Assembly: GCF_027492855.1 (NCBI RefSeq)
Contig: NZ_JAPUDY010000076.1
Coordinates: 1 to 57,156, forward strand
From: Acidovorax sp.
GTDB taxonomy: Bacteria > Pseudomonadota > Gammaproteobacteria > Burkholderiales > Burkholderiaceae_C
Direction: 5' to 3'
DNA length: 57,156 nt
This document shows, piece after piece, positions 7,477 through 16,650 of the stretch. Made by a program: the position numbers and the translations under genes. Position 1 is the first letter of the stretch; each line of letters starts with the position of its first letter. The notes below the pieces were generated by a model. The model saw only the letters and a program-made list of their open reading frames with translations, was not told the origin of the DNA and made no database searches.

Positions 7477-9215
7477 ACGTCCGCGTCTCCGGCTGCCGTG
7501 GCAGCGGTTCCGGCAGCGGCTGCGTGTACCAGTTCCACGTGGTGGGGGATGGAGGGCTCCAGCGCTGGTTCGCTGGCCTGAAAGCTGTGTGCGTTGGCCA
7601 GCGGCCAGTACAGGCGGAACACGTTGTGCTGTGCCTCCAGCGGGCCCAGCAGCGCGCCCGGTTGCATGCGGGTGATGAGGTTGGACAGCAGGCGCACCTC
7701 GGTGTCGGTGATGCGGCGCACGATGTGGTGGGCCGTGATGTCCTTGGGGTGGCGCAGCCCGGCGGCCTGCACCAGCTCTTGCAGCGCGTGCAGCGTGCTG
7801 CGGTGGAACTGCGCCACGCGCGTGGCCTTGTCGGGCACCACCAGGGCTTGCTGGCGCAGCGGGTCTTGTGTGGTCACGCCCGTGGGGCAGTGGCCGGTGT
7901 GGCAGCTTTGCGCCTGGATGCAGCCCAGTGCCATCATGAAGCCGCGCCCCGCGTTGCACCAGTCGGCCCCCAGCGCCATCATGCGCGCGATGTCGAAGGC
8001 GCTGATGACCTTGCCCGCGCAGCCGATGCGAACCCGGTCGCGCAGGTTCACGCCCACCAGCGTGTTGTGCACCAAGAGCAGGCCCTCTTGCAGTGGCGCG
8101 CCCACATGGTCGGTAAATTCGACGGGCGCCGCGCCCGTGCCACCCTCGGCGCCATCGACCACGATGAAATCTGGCGTGATGCCGGTGACCAGCATGGCCT
8201 TGACGATGGCAAACCACTCCCACGGGTGGCCCAGGCAGAACTTGAAGCCCGTGGGTTTGCCGCCCGAGAGCGCGCGCAGCTTGGCGATGAACAACATCAT
8301 CTCCACCGGCGTGTGAAAGGCGCTGTGGCTGGCGGGGGAGATGCAGGATTCGCCTTGCTTCACACCCCGCGCCGCTGCGATCTCGGCCGTCACCTTGGCG
8401 CCGGGCAGCACGCCGCCGTGGCCGGGCTTGGCGCCCTGGCTGAGTTTCAGCTCGATCATCTTGACCTGCGGATCGGTGGCGTTGGCGGCAAAGCGCTCTT
8501 CGTTGAACGTGCCGTCGGGGTTGCGGCAGCCGAAATAACCCGAGCCGATCTCCCAGATCAAATCGCCGCCATGCACGCGGTGGTGCTGGCTGATGCTGCC
8601 CTCGCCCGTGTCGTGCGCAAAGCCGCCTTTGTGCGCGCCCTGGTTGAGCGCCAGGATGGCGTTGGCCGACAGCGCCCCAAAGCTCATGGCCGAAATATTG
8701 AACACGCTCGCGTGGTAGGGCTGGGTGCAGGGCGAGGCGGATAGTGATGGCGCATCGGGGCTGCCGCCAATCCATACGCGAAAGTCGTGCGACGGCAGTT
8801 GTGTGGGCGCGAGCGAGTGGTTCACCCACTCGTAGCCATGCGCGCCCACGTCCAGGTGGGTGCCAAAAGGGCGGTTGTCCGGGTCGCCCTTGGCGCGTTG
8901 GTAGACCAGCGAGCGCTGCGCGCGCGAGAAAGGCGCTGCTTCGCTGTCGCTCTCGATGAAATACTGGCGCACCTCGGGCCGCACATATTCAAGCATGAAG
9001 CGGATGTGGCCGATGACCGGGTAGTTGCGCAGGATGGCATGGCGCGACTGTTGCAGGTCATACACCCCCAGCACCACCAGCGCCGCAAACACCAGCACCA
9101 CGGGCAGCCCCACGCCAAAGGCCACCAGCGCGAACAGCGACAGCAGCAGCCCGAAAATGCACAGCCCAAAGGCGGTGTAGCGCACGGGGTACAGGGAGTT
9201 GAGTTGGTGGATCAT
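7473..9215 (-). CDS. FMN-binding glutamate-synthase-family membrane protein
   Basis: A 580-aa protein. Two N-terminal membrane helices (about residues 11-45) precede a GltB-type FMN barrel: SISQHHRV, KIGQGAKPGHGG-like LSQGAKPGHGG, VDGAEGGTGAAP and an Fe-S cysteine cluster CIQAQSCHTGHCPTG. It is the free-standing synthase domain without the amidotransferase domain of true glutamate synthase. The reaction is unproven; such proteins are annotated as FMN-binding glutamate synthase family. The start at 9215 begins directly before the first helix. The stop overlaps the downstream kinase-like gene by 4 bp. Confidence 0.85.
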   Translation of the reverse strand: MIHQLNSLYPVRYTAFGLCIFGLLLSLFALVAFGVGLPVVLVFAALVVLGVYDLQQSRHAILRNYPVIGHIRFMLEYVRPEVRQYFIESDSEAAPFSRAQRSLVYQRAKGDPDNRPFGTHLDVGAHGYEWVNHSLAPTQLPSHDFRVWIGGSPDAPSLSASPCTQPYHASVFNISAMSFGALSANAILALNQGAHKGGFAHDTGEGSISQHHRVHGGDLIWEIGSGYFGCRNPDGTFNEERFAANATDPQVKMIELKLSQGAKPGHGGVLPGAKVTAEIAAARGVKQGESCISPASHSAFHTPVEMMLFIAKLRALSGGKPTGFKFCLGHPWEWFAIVKAMLVTGITPDFIVVDGAEGGTGAAPVEFTDHVGAPLQEGLLLVHNTLVGVNLRDRVRIGCAGKVISAFDIARMMALGADWCNAGRGFMMALGCIQAQSCHTGHCPTGVTTQDPLRQQALVVPDKATRVAQFHRSTLHALQELVQAAGLRHPKDITAHHIVRRITDTEVRLLSNLITRMQPGALLGPLEAQHNVFRLYWPLANAHSFQASEPALEPSIPHHVELVHAAAAGTAATAAGDADV

Positions 9216-9430
9216 GGGGGTCCTGGTTCTGGTGGCAGTGCGAGAGAGGGCTACACTGACCGCCTTTTTATCGGGTTGCCATGTTGCGCGCGGCGGTTTT
9301 TTGCGGCCCGGCACCACCCCTGGCCGCCGTGCTGGCGCTGCGGCAGCGCCACGGCGCAAGGCCTGCGCATCATAAAAGTAAAACATTGCTTTACGCCCCC
9401 CGCTTTCTCGCTTGACGACCGGAGCCTCCC

Positions 9431-10294
9431 ATGACTACAGAACCCACATCGCCCACACCCGTCCCCGCTACCGACGATCTTGAACCCACGGCCGCCCCGG
9501 CCGCCGCGCTGGGCCCGGACGAGCTCGAAGAGATCGACAACATCCTGGATGACCTGCGCGCGCGCGGCGAGGAGATCCCGCAGTGGGAGTTTTGCGATGG
9601 TTTTATGACGGCGCTGATCTGCAGCCGCCGCCCCATCCCCCCGGCCGAATACCTGCCCATGCTGCTGGGCGACGGCGCCGAGCTGGATGTGGCCGAAGGC
9701 GAGCCGCTGCCCCTGCTGCCCGCCTTTGCCGACGCGGCGCAGCAAGCGCGCTTTGTAGAGCTGTGGGACCGCCGCTGGAACGAGATCGTGACCCAGCTCG
9801 ACACCGACGTGAAGACGCTGGACGACGACCGCACCTTCCAGCCTGAAGCCATGGACATGCGCGGCGCCGTGGCTAGCCTGACCGACGAGCAGCGCGCCGA
9901 AATGGGCGACGACCAGGAGATACCGTCCTTCGGCCAGGTGTGGGCGCTGGGCTTCATGTTCGCGGTAGAAAACTGGCCCGAAGACTGGGCGACCCCGCGC
10001 GACAAAGAAGCCGCCAAGTGGCTGGACGACGCCCTGGACAGCATCGTCGCCCTGACCGAAGACGACACCGGCAAGCCCGAGGTCTGCATGTTCAGCGAAG
10101 ACGGCCCAGCGAGCACCAGCCAGGCGCGCGTGGAGGCTTTTGGTGAAGCCATCTGGGCTGTGTATGACCTGCGCCAGCTATGGAAAAGCATGGGCCCGCG
10201 CGTGGAGACGGTGCGCAAGGCCCCCGAGCCTGGTCGCAACGACCCTTGCCCTTGCGGTAGTGGCAAGAAGTACAAGAAGTGCCACGGGGCCTAA
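9431..10294 (+). CDS. UPF0149/YecA-family protein with SEC-C zinc motif
   Basis: A 287-aa protein. The central part ([35 protein letters not shown] and the [13 protein letters not shown] region) matches the YecA/UPF0149 helical fold. The C-terminus carries a SEC-C motif, [18 protein letters not shown], which binds zinc and often contacts ribosomes or SecA substrates. The N-terminal 25 residues are Pro/Ala/Thr-rich and probably disordered. The start at 9431 follows GGAGCC-type purines. A repeat copy begins immediately after its stop. Confidence 0.88.
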   Translation: MTTEPTSPTPVPATDDLEPTAAPAAALGPDELEEIDNILDDLRARGEEIPQWEFCDGFMTALICSRRPIPPAEYLPMLLGDGAELDVAEGEPLPLLPAFADAAQQARFVELWDRRWNEIVTQLDTDVKTLDDDRTFQPEAMDMRGAVASLTDEQRAEMGDDQEIPSFGQVWALGFMFAVENWPEDWATPRDKEAAKWLDDALDSIVALTEDDTGKPEVCMFSEDGPASTSQARVEAFGEAIWAVYDLRQLWKSMGPRVETVRKAPEPGRNDPCPCGSGKKYKKCHGA

Positions 10295-10299
10295 TGTTG

Positions 10300-10356
10300 T
10301 AATTACTACTACTTTGATAGCTGCTAGCGCTTGTTGGGTAAGCGCTAGAGGTCATA
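10300..10356 (+). repeat. Dispersed two-stem repeat, copy 3' of the YecA-like gene
   Basis: Reads CTACTACTTTGATAGCTG, then a perfect 9-bp stem: CTAGCGCTT (10324-10332), loop GTTGGGT, AAGCGCTAG (10340-10348), ending GAGGTCATATTTA. It lies in the 3' untranslated region of the YecA-like gene, in the sense orientation. It is the best-folding copy. Confidence 0.85.
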
Positions 10357-10497
10357 TTTACTTGAAATTTGCGCTGCAGTTCTGTGCAAAGGTGGACGCG
10401 ATGTTCATGGAGTGGGGCTGCCTACCGCGCATTCAGCGCCGTGATGAGGCGCTTTGGGTCCAGAGCAGACATCAATGTCGTCAAGCACGGGGGGCGA
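10357..10497. other. Intergenic stretch, no gene recognised
   Basis: No credible coding frame on either strand. A short minus-strand frame reading SALDPKRLITALNAR and a stop (around 10422-10470) looks like the end of a lost gene but is too short to assign. Confidence 0.4.
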
Positions 10498-11118
10498 TCA
10501 GCGTAGGTGAAAACCGTAGTCCCGATACAGCCTGTCCGCTAACCCACTCACGTCATTCAGCGCGTCGTCGAAGTAAACTGCGTTCATTCCTGTTGAGGCT
10601 GCCACTGCCACGTTGTCAGAGTTGTTATCAATGAAAACAGATTGCTTTGCAAGCAAGCCGATTCTAGAAAGGGCATGCTCGAATAAGGCAGGCGACGACT
10701 TCGACTTTCCGACATCCGCCGAGACCACAATGGGGTCGAAGAGCGCATCAAGCTTTTGCACAGTCCTCAATCGGCGCATTCGGTCCGCCTTGTTGTCTGT
10801 GATGATTCCCACCCGGCATTCGTGACGCAGCTGCGCAGCCAGCTCGAACATCTGAGCATTGACCGGCGTACTGTCGAACGCTTCCTCCAATAAACTCAGG
10901 GGCAGATCTTCGTTTAGGTCTTCGCAGATGTGCGGCCACACTTCTACGTGTGACGTAAGGCCCAGCGTCAAAGCCTCGTTGTGTTTTGCGAATGCCGACG
11001 AGACGAGATCCAAATCGATGCCAGTTCGTTGTCTGATAAATCTGCAAGTAGTCATCGAGCCGGTGCGGTCGGCGGTCAGTACTCCGTCGTAGTCGAAAAA
11101 TACGCAACTGATCCGCAT
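10498..11118 (-). CDS. HAD-superfamily hydrolase
   Basis: A 206-aa HAD phosphatase. Motif I is FFDYDGVLT (nucleophile Asp and acid/base Asp), motif II is IITDNKAD, motif III the Lys in VGKSKSSPALF, and motif IV FIDNNSDNV. The cap is helical and inserted after motif I, as in beta-phosphoglucomutase-like enzymes. The substrate is unknown. Base composition is visibly lower in GC than the neighbours and codon use differs, which suggests recent acquisition. The sequence AACCGTAGT occurs near both ends of the gene (10511 and 11153), although the left copy is coding. It is flanked by a repeat copy on one side. Confidence 0.87.
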   Translation of the reverse strand: MRISCVFFDYDGVLTADRTGSMTTCRFIRQRTGIDLDLVSSAFAKHNEALTLGLTSHVEVWPHICEDLNEDLPLSLLEEAFDSTPVNAQMFELAAQLRHECRVGIITDNKADRMRRLRTVQKLDALFDPIVVSADVGKSKSSPALFEHALSRIGLLAKQSVFIDNNSDNVAVAASTGMNAVYFDDALNDVSGLADRLYRDYGFHLR

Positions 11119-11194
11119 CTGTAGTTCCTTGGCTATGTCAGATTCTGGTCGAGAACCGTAGTTCCAAATACGCTGAGACCTCTGCGTCGCCGCC

Positions 11195-11683
11195 TCACCC
11201 CTGCGCCAAAAACCTCTTCAAATTCCCCGCCGCCGTGCTGCGCACCTTGCGCTTGAGCGAAGGCGACCAGCCCAGCAGCAGCCCTGGGGCTCCTAGCGCC
11301 TGACGTGACCAGCTCCAGAAGTTGAACCGGTCGCGGTGCGTGGCGATCAGCCCATCGGGCGTGAAAGTGAAGGTGCCATCGATGATGTTGTGCACCTTGC
11401 GCCCGGTGGCGCTGAAGCGGTAGTGCGCCTCCCAGTGCGCCTTGCCGCCTTGAGCGTTGGCCTCGATGCCGCTGAACTCCAGCTTCCAGTGCTCGGCCGC
11501 GCCGGGCTTTTTGGTGGCGATGCACAGCATGCGCCACATGCCGCCCACCTGGTCTCTGCCTTTGAGCGAGAAGGCCTCGTCGTCAAACGTGGCGTCGGGC
11601 GCGTAGCAGGCGGCCATGGTGGCGTGGTCAAGCTGCGCAAACGCGGTGTAGAAGCGTTGCAGGGTCTGGGCGTTGGGGTGCAT
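11195..11683 (-). CDS. NTF2-like/SnoaL-fold protein
   Basis: A 162-aa protein with the cone-shaped NTF2 fold: RFYTAFAQLDHATMAACYAPDATFDD, then the strands WKLEFSGIEANAQGGKAHWEAHYRFSATGRKVHN and TFTFTPDGLIATHRDRFNFWSWSRQALG. Members are often small isomerases, or inactive ligand binders. The substrate cannot be inferred. The start at 11683 is the ATG that begins the fold (MHPNAQTLQRFY). It lies downstream of the transketolase arm but is separated from it by about 95 bp, so operon membership is uncertain. Confidence 0.8.
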   Translation of the reverse strand: MHPNAQTLQRFYTAFAQLDHATMAACYAPDATFDDEAFSLKGRDQVGGMWRMLCIATKKPGAAEHWKLEFSGIEANAQGGKAHWEAHYRFSATGRKVHNIIDGTFTFTPDGLIATHRDRFNFWSWSRQALGAPGLLLGWSPSLKRKVRSTAAGNLKRFLAQG

Positions 11684-11777
11684 GGGAGTCCTCCGGAAGG
11701 GCGCCCATGCTACACCGCGCACCGCTGCCAGCGCGACTCCAGGGCCAGCGCCGTGGACCTCGCACCCGCAGTTGGCA

Positions 11778-12785
11778 TCAATCCAGCCATTGCTTGAACG
11801 TGGCGGCGATCTTTTCTACCGAGATGCCGTAGCGGTCGTGCAGCGTGGGCAGCGCGCCTGCGTCCAGGAACGCGTCGGGCAGCGCCAGCATGCGAAAGCG
11901 CGCGGGCCTTATGCCTTCGCGCAGCAGCAGGCCTGCCACGGCTTCGCCCAGTCCGCCCACGGTGGAGTGGTTCTCGGCCACCACCACCACCCGGCCGGGT
12001 TTGCGTGCCTCGGCCAGGATGGTGGCTTCGTCCAGTGGTTTGATGGTGGGGCAGTGCAGCACGGCCACGCCGATGTTGTCTGCCGCTAGTTGCTGGGCGG
12101 CTTCCAGGGTGCGCATGGTCATGAAGCCGCTGCTGATCACCAGCACCTCGGCGCCATCGCGCAGCAGCTTGGCCTTGCCCAATTCAAACCGGTAGTCGTA
12201 TTCGTCCAGCACCAGCGGCACGTTGCCGCGCAGCAGCCGCATGTACACGGGGCCGGGGTGCTGCGCGATCTGCGGCACGGCCTGCTCGATGTCGAGGGCG
12301 TCGCAGGGGTCCACCACCGTCAGGCCGGGGATGGCGCGCATCAGGGCCAGGTCGTCCGTGGCCTGGTGGCTGGGGCCGTAGCCGGTGGTCAGGCCGGGCA
12401 GGGCGCAGCAGATCTTGACGGGCAGGTTCTCCTCGGCAATGACCTGGTGGATGAAGTCGTAGGCCCGCCGCGTGCCGAAAACTGCGTAGGTGGTGGCGAA
12501 CGGAATGAGTCCGACCTTGGCCATGCCGCCCGCCGCGCCCATGAGCAGTTGTTCGGCCATGCCCATCTGGAAGAAGCGGTCGGGGTAGGCCTGCGCGAAC
12601 AGGTGCAGGTCGGTGTATTTGGCCAGGTCGGCGGTCAGGCCCACCACCTCGGGGTGCGTGGCCGCGTATTCCACCAGGGCCTTGCCGAAGGGGGCGGCCT
12701 TTACGCGCTGCCCTTCGGCGGCGATGGAGGCGATCATGGCCGAGGTGGTCAGCCGGGGTTTCTTGTCGGTTGCTGTGGTGTTCAT
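11778..12785 (-). CDS. Transketolase, C-terminal subunit (split enzyme)
   Basis: A 335-aa protein carrying the pyrimidine-binding and C-terminal domains of a two-piece transketolase. Visible motifs are the cofactor-activating Glu in QMGMAEQLLMGAAGGMAKVG, the substrate loop GYGPSHQATDDLALMR, and the C-terminal domain (VLVISSGFMTMRTLEAA; VVVVAENHSTVGGLGEAVA). It must pair with the N-terminal subunit encoded just upstream to form the thiamine diphosphate site. It is the last gene of the minus-strand arm that starts with the SDR at 18464. Split transketolases often serve special sugar pathways rather than the pentose phosphate cycle. Confidence 0.9.
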   Translation of the reverse strand: MNTTATDKKPRLTTSAMIASIAAEGQRVKAAPFGKALVEYAATHPEVVGLTADLAKYTDLHLFAQAYPDRFFQMGMAEQLLMGAAGGMAKVGLIPFATTYAVFGTRRAYDFIHQVIAEENLPVKICCALPGLTTGYGPSHQATDDLALMRAIPGLTVVDPCDALDIEQAVPQIAQHPGPVYMRLLRGNVPLVLDEYDYRFELGKAKLLRDGAEVLVISSGFMTMRTLEAAQQLAADNIGVAVLHCPTIKPLDEATILAEARKPGRVVVVAENHSTVGGLGEAVAGLLLREGIRPARFRMLALPDAFLDAGALPTLHDRYGISVEKIAATFKQWLD

Positions 12786-12801
12786 GGTGTCTCCCCCGGT
12801 A

Positions 12802-13629
12802 TCAAGGACGGTGGGCATCGAGCCAGTCGAGGGCCTGCTGCCACTCGGGGGGATCGACGCGGATGAAATGGTTCTTGTCGCGCTGCTCCAGAAAGGGCAC
12901 GCCCTTGCCCATGAGCGTGTCGCACAGGATCACCCGGGGCCGGGGCTCGGGCAGTTGGCGTGCGGTGTCGAAGGCGCGCACCACGGCGGGCAAATGGTTG
13001 CCGTCCACGCGCTGCACATGCCAGCCGAACGCGGCCCACTTGTCGGTCAGCGGCTCAAAGCCCAGCACCTTGCTCGAAGGCCCGTCGGCCTGCTGGTTGT
13101 TGATGTCGATGAGGCAGATGAGGTTGCCCAGGCCATGGTGGCTGGCGGACATGGCGGCCTCCCAGGTGGAGCCCTCGTCCAGTTCGCCGTCCGACATGGA
13201 GTTGTAGACAAACGCCGGGTTGCCTTTGTGGCGCAGGCCCAGCGCCATGCCCACGGCAATCGGCAAGCCCTGGCCCAGCGAGCCGCCCGACATCTCCATG
13301 CCCGGTGTGTACGTGGCCATGCCGGACATGGGCAGGCGGCTGTCGTCGCTGCCGTAGGTCTCCAGCTCGGATTCGGGGATGATGCCGGCCTCGATCAGCG
13401 CCGCGTAGAAGGCGATGGCGTAGTGGCCGTGTGATAGTAAAAAGCGGTCGCGGCCATCCCAGTGGGGGTCTTCGGGGCGCAGGTTCAGCGCGTGGCCGTA
13501 GGCTGCGGCCAGCACATCGGCATAGCCCAGGGCCTGGCCCACGTAGCCTTGGCCTTGTACCTCGCCCATGCGCACGGCGTAGCGGCGGATGCGGTAGGCG
13601 CAGTTTTGTAGTGCGGCGATGCTGCTCAT
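12802..13629 (-). CDS. Transketolase, N-terminal subunit (split enzyme)
   Basis: A 275-aa partner of the C-terminal subunit. It has the thiamine diphosphate site (MSDGELDEGSTWEAAMSASHHGLGNLICLIDINNQQADG, i.e. GDG-type motif with SDG and a terminal Asn), the substrate His motif LLSHGHYAIAFYAAL and GGSLGQGLPIAVGMALG. It would transfer a two-carbon ketol unit between sugars. The gap to the C-terminal subunit is 16 bp, as expected for subunits made in equal amounts. A second, full-length transketolase lies in the same island on the other strand. Confidence 0.9.
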   Translation of the reverse strand: MSSIAALQNCAYRIRRYAVRMGEVQGQGYVGQALGYADVLAAAYGHALNLRPEDPHWDGRDRFLLSHGHYAIAFYAALIEAGIIPESELETYGSDDSRLPMSGMATYTPGMEMSGGSLGQGLPIAVGMALGLRHKGNPAFVYNSMSDGELDEGSTWEAAMSASHHGLGNLICLIDINNQQADGPSSKVLGFEPLTDKWAAFGWHVQRVDGNHLPAVVRAFDTARQLPEPRPRVILCDTLMGKGVPFLEQRDKNHFIRVDPPEWQQALDWLDAHRP

Positions 13630-13806
13630 AGTGAACGCCCTCCCACATCGATCATGGGTTGTTTCAGTATCTGCTGGGGGCGGTAGGCGGCTTCATCGCA
13701 GCCAATGGCAAGTTTCATGATGGTCTTTCGATTCGTGATTCAGGCAGGGGTGGATGGCAAAACCAGGCAGCAGGAGGTAGCACCTGTATTCAGCGCACCC
13801 ACGCGG

Positions 13807-14700
13807 TCAGTCATGGGGCAGTGTTCCCAGGCGGTAAAACTCGGTCACGGCAGCGTCGTCTTGTTGGCCCAGGCCAGCACCGCTGGCCCCTAGAAAACTT
13901 TGCAGTGCGGCAGCGCTCACGGTCGCCGGAAAGCGCAGATCACGGGCCAGATCCACCACCACCCCGAGGTCCTTGACGAAGACGTCGACCGCGCTGCGGG
14001 TGGGGGTGTAGCTGCGCTGCACCATGGCGGGGCCGCGGTCACCCAACATCCAGGATGCAGCAGAACTCTGGCTCACCAGGTCAAACACCTGCTGGGTGTC
14101 CAGGCCAGCCCGTGCGGCCATGGCCATGGCCTCACCGGCTGCGGCCAGGTGCACGCCACACAGCAGCTGGTTGATGGTCTTGAAGGTGGAGCCCTGACCC
14201 GCCTCTTGGCCCACATGCAGCACCCGGCTGCCCATGGCGGCAAACACCGGGGCGCAGGCCTGCAGTGCTGCGGCAGGTGCCGATGCCATGATGCTCAAGC
14301 TGCCAGCCTGCGCCCCGGCCACGCCACCGCTCACTGGCGAATCCACAAACACCAGCTGGTGCTCCTGGCAGCGCTGCGCCAGCCTGCGGGCATCGGCCGC
14401 CGACATGGTGACGCACGAGATCACCAGGTGCCCCGGTGCAGCCGCAGCCGCCAGGCCATTGGGGCCGAACAACACGGCTTCCGCTTGCGCCGCGTTGACG
14501 ACGAACAGCACGGTGCCCAGGGCCTGGTCGCACACCTGAGGCAAGCTGCTGACCACCGTGCCACCGTTGGCCGAAAACGCCTGCAGGCTCTCGGGGCGCA
14601 GGTCAAAGCCCTGCACCCGGTGCCCGGCTTCAAGCAAGCGGCGGGCCGCATTCTGGCCCATGGCGCCCAGGCCCACAAAACCCAAAGTCAATGTCGTCAT
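13807..14700 (-). CDS. Beta-hydroxyacid dehydrogenase (LtnD/GarR-like)
   Basis: A 297-aa NAD(P)-dependent dehydrogenase of the 3-hydroxyisobutyrate family. It has the nucleotide loop GFVGLGAMGQNAARRLLEAG, the substrate motif DSPVSGGVAGAQAGSLSIM and the catalytic-Lys motif GSTFKTINQLL. The sequence is closest in feel to L-threonate dehydrogenase (LtnD) or tartronate semialdehyde reductase, but the true substrate is unknown. It lies between the TRAP permease and the split transketolase in the same direction, with about 40 bp after dctM and 180 bp before the N-subunit. Confidence 0.85.
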   Translation of the reverse strand: MTTLTLGFVGLGAMGQNAARRLLEAGHRVQGFDLRPESLQAFSANGGTVVSSLPQVCDQALGTVLFVVNAAQAEAVLFGPNGLAAAAAPGHLVISCVTMSAADARRLAQRCQEHQLVFVDSPVSGGVAGAQAGSLSIMASAPAAALQACAPVFAAMGSRVLHVGQEAGQGSTFKTINQLLCGVHLAAAGEAMAMAARAGLDTQQVFDLVSQSSAASWMLGDRGPAMVQRSYTPTRSAVDVFVKDLGVVVDLARDLRFPATVSAAALQSFLGASGAGLGQQDDAAVTEFYRLGTLPHD

Positions 14701-14740
14701 GGTTGTAGAAGAGAGAAGAAGAAAGGACGAAGGGAGGGCA

Positions 14741-16003
14741 CTAGCCGCGCCAGGTGAGTGACGGGACGTAGGTGAACAGAAGCAGCACGGTCAGCGCCAC
14801 AAAGTAGAAGGGCACCAGCTCCTTGACGGTCTCGCCTATCTTGACTTTGGCCAGCGTGGCCCCGATGAACAGCGTGGTCCCTACGGGCGGTGTGTACAGC
14901 CCGATGGCCAGGTTGATCACCACGATGATGCCCAGTTGCACCAGGTCGATCCCGTAGCTCTGGGCCAGGGGAATCAGCAGCGGGCCAAGCAGCAAAATGG
15001 CCGCGGGCAGGTCCAGAAACATGCCTGCCAGCAGCAGCACGCCGTTGATAAGCATCAGCATGGCAGTCTGGCTGTGAACGAATTGCTTGGACCAGTTGAC
15101 GATCAGCTCGGGCACCTGATCGAGCGTGAGCATCCAGCCCACCACGGAGGACGACATGATCAGCATCATCACCACACCGGTGGCCACACCGGCCGTGATC
15201 ATGGCGCGCATCACGCGCTTAAAGCTCAGGTCGCGGTAGATGAAGGTTGCGGCCAGCAGCGCATAGGCCACGGCCAGGGTGCTGATCTCGGTGGGCGTGG
15301 CCACGCCGAAGCGCAGCCCCACGAGCACGAATACCGGCATCATCAGCGCAGGCGTTGCATACACGGCGCGGCGGCCCATGGCGCCCCAGGCAACGGGCTT
15401 TTTCTCGTAGGGAAAGCCGCGCAGGCGTGCGCTGATGTTGCAGACTGCCAGGAAGCCCACAGCCAGCGCGATGCCCGGCAGGATGCCGGCAAGAAAGAGC
15501 GCGCCGATCGACGCATTCGACACCAGCGAGTACAGGATCAGCGGGATGGATGGCGGAATCAGGATGTCGATGGTGGATGCCGCCGCAATGGTGGCGCCAC
15601 AAAATGCCGGGGGGTAGCCAACCTTCTTTTGCCATGGCACCAGCACCGAACCGAGCGCTGTGGCATCGGCCACGGCCGAGCCGGACACGCCGCCAAACAG
15701 GGTAGAGCCCAACACGCTGACCTGCGCATGGCCGCCACGAAAGCGCGCCACCAGGTCGGTGGCAAAGTGGATCAACGACTGCCCCAGCTTGCCCGACATC
15801 ATGATGTCGCCCGACATCACAAAGAACGGAATGGCAATCATCGGAAACGACTGGGTGGGAGAAAACATCTGCTGCACCACGGCCAGCATGGGGATGTCGC
15901 TATTGAAAAACAGAGCGATCGAGGCCCCCAGCGTCAATGCGTATCCCACCGGAAACGACAGGATCAACAGGACCAGGAAGACCAGCATCATCACGGCGCT
16001 CAT
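14741..16003 (-). CDS. dctM: TRAP transporter large permease (DctM)
   Basis: A 420-aa inner-membrane protein with about 12 hydrophobic helices. Typical DctM sequence runs through it: IAIPFFVMSGDIMMSG, GGVSGSAVADATALGSVL, AASTIDILIPPSIPLILYSLVSN and LYTPPVGTTLFIGATLAKV. DctM forms the Na+-driven translocation channel of a TRAP transporter for anionic substrates. It overlaps dctQ by 4 bp and is followed by the LtnD-like gene, tying uptake to the dehydrogenase and transketolase steps. Confidence 0.95.
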   Translation of the reverse strand: MSAVMMLVFLVLLILSFPVGYALTLGASIALFFNSDIPMLAVVQQMFSPTQSFPMIAIPFFVMSGDIMMSGKLGQSLIHFATDLVARFRGGHAQVSVLGSTLFGGVSGSAVADATALGSVLVPWQKKVGYPPAFCGATIAAASTIDILIPPSIPLILYSLVSNASIGALFLAGILPGIALAVGFLAVCNISARLRGFPYEKKPVAWGAMGRRAVYATPALMMPVFVLVGLRFGVATPTEISTLAVAYALLAATFIYRDLSFKRVMRAMITAGVATGVVMMLIMSSSVVGWMLTLDQVPELIVNWSKQFVHSQTAMLMLINGVLLLAGMFLDLPAAILLLGPLLIPLAQSYGIDLVQLGIIVVINLAIGLYTPPVGTTLFIGATLAKVKIGETVKELVPFYFVALTVLLLFTYVPSLTWRG

Positions 16004-16539
16004 ACGATGGTTCCTTCAGCCGATGCCAAGTCTGCTACCACGGGCTGGCCCAGCACGCCAAAGCGCACGAAGGCGGTGGCCGCGCACAAGGCCAGCATGA
16101 AAAACGTGGCGGTCAGCGCGGCATAGCCCACACTGCCGGGCACGTGGAGAATGGTGCTGAGTTCGTCGTGTGCAATGACGGTGTTTTCAATGGCGTGCCA
16201 TCCCAACACGGCAAACACCACGGCCGACAGGCCATGGATCAGCAGCGACAAAACGCGCCTGCCGGGCGGTGGCAGGGTATGCATGGTCAGTTGCATGGCC
16301 ACATGGTTGCCACGCACGGCAGCCAGCACAACGCCCCCCATCACAAACCAGGGGAACAGCAGCGTGGGCAGTTCCGAGGCCGCTTTCACGCTGCCCTCCA
16401 GCACGTAGCGGACAAACACGTTGACCACCAGCACGGCCAGCAGGCCAAACCCGCTCAACAACAACACGGCTTTGCAGACCATCTCTATGCCTGCCTCCAT
16501 TTTTTGGACAGCACTACCCAGCGAAGTTTGAGGCGTCAT
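16000..16539 (-). CDS. dctQ: TRAP transporter small permease (DctQ)
   Basis: A 179-aa protein with four hydrophobic helices and the DctQ pattern (VVNVFVRYVLEGSVKAASELPTLLFPWFVMGGVVLAAVRGNHVAM). DctQ packs against DctM and is required for TRAP transport. The stop overlaps the dctM start (ATGA), so expression is coupled. It follows dctP after a 110-bp gap that contains two hairpins. Confidence 0.93.
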   Translation of the reverse strand: MTPQTSLGSAVQKMEAGIEMVCKAVLLLSGFGLLAVLVVNVFVRYVLEGSVKAASELPTLLFPWFVMGGVVLAAVRGNHVAMQLTMHTLPPPGRRVLSLLIHGLSAVVFAVLGWHAIENTVIAHDELSTILHVPGSVGYAALTATFFMLALCAATAFVRFGVLGQPVVADLASAEGTIV

Positions 16540-16554
16540 GCGCTTCTCCTGATG

Positions 16555-16643
16555 TGCCGCACGGTGTGCGGCATCGGTTTGAAACGAGACGCCTCCTGAC
16601 CCGGTGGCGCCTCTGGGCGAGGGCAGGGCTGCGCCTGCCTCGC
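16555..16643 (-). promoter_or_regulatory. Two hairpins between dctP and dctQ
   Basis: On the transcript, the first hairpin pairs GCGAG-GCAGG (16617-16627, one bulge) with CCTGC-CTCGC (16634-16643). The second is a perfect 8-bp stem TGCCGCAC/GTGCGGCA (16555-16573) with a GGT loop. Neither is followed by a U-run. Such stems commonly stabilise or partly terminate the receptor mRNA so that dctP is made in excess over the permease; this function is inference. Confidence 0.55.
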
Positions 16644-16650
16644 CGCTGAT

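Noticed and set aside
10357-10497. A short minus-strand frame ending SALDPKRLITALNAR
   Set aside because: Too short and without a start; cannot be assigned to a family.
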